This document shows, piece by piece, positions 5,435-6,026 of a DNA stretch of 6,026 bases. The stretch is from positions 1-6,026 of the forward strand of contig SDOA01000179.1 in assembly GCA_004524595.1 (NCBI GenBank). The letters run 5' to 3'. The DNA is from Candidatus Thorarchaeota archaeon (GTDB lineage: Archaea > Asgardarchaeota > Thorarchaeia > Thorarchaeales > Thorarchaeaceae). The notes under the pieces were generated by a model. The model did no database searches. It had not been told where the DNA came from and saw nothing but the letters and a program-made list of their open reading frames with translations. The translations under genes and the position numbers were made by a program. Positions within the stretch are counted from its first letter, which is position 1. Each line of letters starts with the position of its first letter.

Positions 5435-5480
5435 ACCCCCTGAATTTCCAGTTCCATACGAAGGATAGGGGAGAGGGGGT
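5435..5480 (+). repeat. ACCCCCT/AGGGGGT inverted repeat before the last gene
   Basis: ACCCCCT at 5435-5441 and AGGGGGT at 5474-5480 form a perfect seven-pair, mostly G-C stem around a 32-base loop, ending 28 bases before the ATG at 5509. It could be a leader stem-loop or end an upstream transcript, although only a mixed pyrimidine stretch, not a T-run, follows it. Confidence 0.35.
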
Positions 5481-5500
5481 TATTCTTCCAACAACAAAAT

Positions 5501-5506
5501 AAGGTG
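5501..5506 (+). promoter_or_regulatory. Ribosome binding site of the last gene
   Basis: AAGGTG overlapping the upstream in-frame TAA (5500-5502), with four bases between AAGG and the ATG. It complements the archaeal 16S 3' end and supports the start at 5509. Confidence 0.5.
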
Positions 5507-5508
5507 CT

Positions 5509-6026
5509 ATGTCTGCTTGCGTGAACAAGATGACCGATTCAACTGAAAGAACAAACAGAACAAGATGTGAAGTGACATATCCAATAGTGTCGGCATTGCT
5601 CAAAGCAGAAGAGTTTCTGAAGTGTGCAGATAATCTAATACCAATAAATCAAACACAGAAGACATTCGTTGAAGAGTTCTACAACTCATGCAAGAAGGAG
5701 ATCCCAAAGATCAAGGAGATAGAGAGTATCGCTGATACCAATGTCAAGAATATAAACAAGTGGTTGAAAGAGCGAGGGTTCTCGATTCAATTGAGCCCAA
5801 TCAGCAAGGGAAACTTTGGTGTAGCTAGCATGCTTGATCTTTTTGGCAAGTGGGCAAATAATGGTGAGAAATGGACAGTAGTCACAGAAAAAGAAGAGTA
5901 CTTTCCAGGAGTGAAGATGGCAAATTATGGCCTTGGTTTTTACCGATTGGAGGGCAATCCGAATATCATCATAGAGATTGAGACAAGGGCTAGTGATAGA
6001 GTGTATCTTATGATGGCTGATGATGC
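5509..6026 (+). CDS. Unrecognised protein, N-terminal 172 residues (3' end outside window)
   Basis: An open frame runs from the ATG at 5509 to the right edge. No family is recognised. Residues 21-90 look helical and charged (VSALLKAEEFLKCADNL, then EEFYNSCKKEIPKIKEIESI and NINKWLKERG). From about residue 91 the sequence becomes mixed alpha/beta, with KWTVVTEKEEYFPGVKMANY, GLGFYRLEGN and a beta-strand-like stretch PNIIIEIETRASDRVYLMMA. There is no signal peptide or membrane helix, so it is probably cytoplasmic. AAGGTG at 5501-5506 lies just before the ATG, giving four bases between AAGG and the start, short but usable; in-frame TAA at 5500-5502 excludes an earlier start. Later in-frame starts (GTG 5521, ATG 5530) lack better sites. 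Sustained openness with normal codon use for 172 codons makes it a real gene; its role is unknown. Confidence 0.85.
   Translation, partial: MSACVNKMTDSTERTNRTRCEVTYPIVSALLKAEEFLKCADNLIPINQTQKTFVEEFYNSCKKEIPKIKEIESIADTNVKNINKWLKERGFSIQLSPISKGNFGVASMLDLFGKWANNGEKWTVVTEKEEYFPGVKMANYGLGFYRLEGNPNIIIEIETRASDRVYLMMADD

Larger units (their letters stand above)
4710..5508. other. About 800 bases without a conventional gene; AT-rich left part, GC-rich structured middle
   Basis: No long reading frame and no tRNA, rRNA or CRISPR pattern is recognised. Hand counts give about 31% GC for 4741-4900 and about 54% for 5011-5170, an abrupt change. The left part holds terminators for both strands and a small basic minus-strand ORF. 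The middle holds nested inverted repeats that may be a structured RNA, overlapping a 54-codon minus-strand ORF. The right part holds a TATA-like stretch, an 18-base inverted repeat and a C-run/G-run stem before the last gene. A plus-strand frame open from a TTG at 5162 to 5443 has atypical composition and no ribosome binding site, and I do not consider it a gene. Confidence 0.6.

Noticed and set aside
5162..5443. Plus-strand open frame of 93 codons
   Set aside because: TTG start, no ribosome binding site, odd residue composition (many V, R, S and C) and it spans a likely promoter and operator. Not coding-like.

Overview
The window looks like a chromosomal segment of a mesophilic archaeon of moderate to low GC. 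The reasons are an archaeal-type methionyl-tRNA synthetase with two complete cysteine knuckles, TATA-like boxes about 25 bases before the predicted transcript starts, several clear Shine-Dalgarno sites, oligo-T transcription ends, and an exported protein with a Thr/Ser-rich stalk and a C-terminal membrane anchor. That last architecture is frequent in Asgard archaea such as Thorarchaeota. This taxonomic guess is inference and no marker here settles it.

Layout, left to right. Positions 1-705 (minus) hold the N-terminal 235 residues of methionyl-tRNA synthetase, whose gene runs off the left edge. Positions 706-978 are non-coding apart from weak signals. Positions 979-2388 (minus) encode a cell-surface, seven-bladed FG-GAP/integrin-like beta-propeller with its own TATA box and ribosome binding site. 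Positions 2479-2760 (minus) hold a decayed N-terminal piece of a class I SAM-dependent methyltransferase, cut off after motif II. Positions 2803-3477 (minus) encode a six-helix membrane protein of unknown role. A divergent promoter region (3478-3611) separates it from a plus-strand alpha/alpha-toroid protein (3612-4709) with four QW-like repeats, resembling the terpene cyclase/prenyltransferase fold but lacking the DXDD acid motif.

The most unusual part is 4710-5508, about 800 bases without a conventional gene. Its first part is AT-rich and carries terminators for both strands. At about 5005 it changes abruptly to roughly 54% GC, against about 31% in 4741-4900 (hand count). The GC-rich part can fold into nested hairpins closed by a 10-bp long-range helix that starts in another hairpin's loop, so a structured RNA is possible. 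The same stretch, read on the minus strand, contains an uninterrupted 54-codon ORF behind a plausible TATA box, and a 41-codon very basic ORF lies further along. An 18-base inverted repeat plus a separate copy of its half-site flank that TATA box, as an operator pair might. From 5509 (plus) an unrecognised gene begins and runs off the right edge.

The genes do not form an obvious pathway. Only the minus-strand block 1-3477 is co-oriented, and its gaps and separate promoters argue against a single operon.
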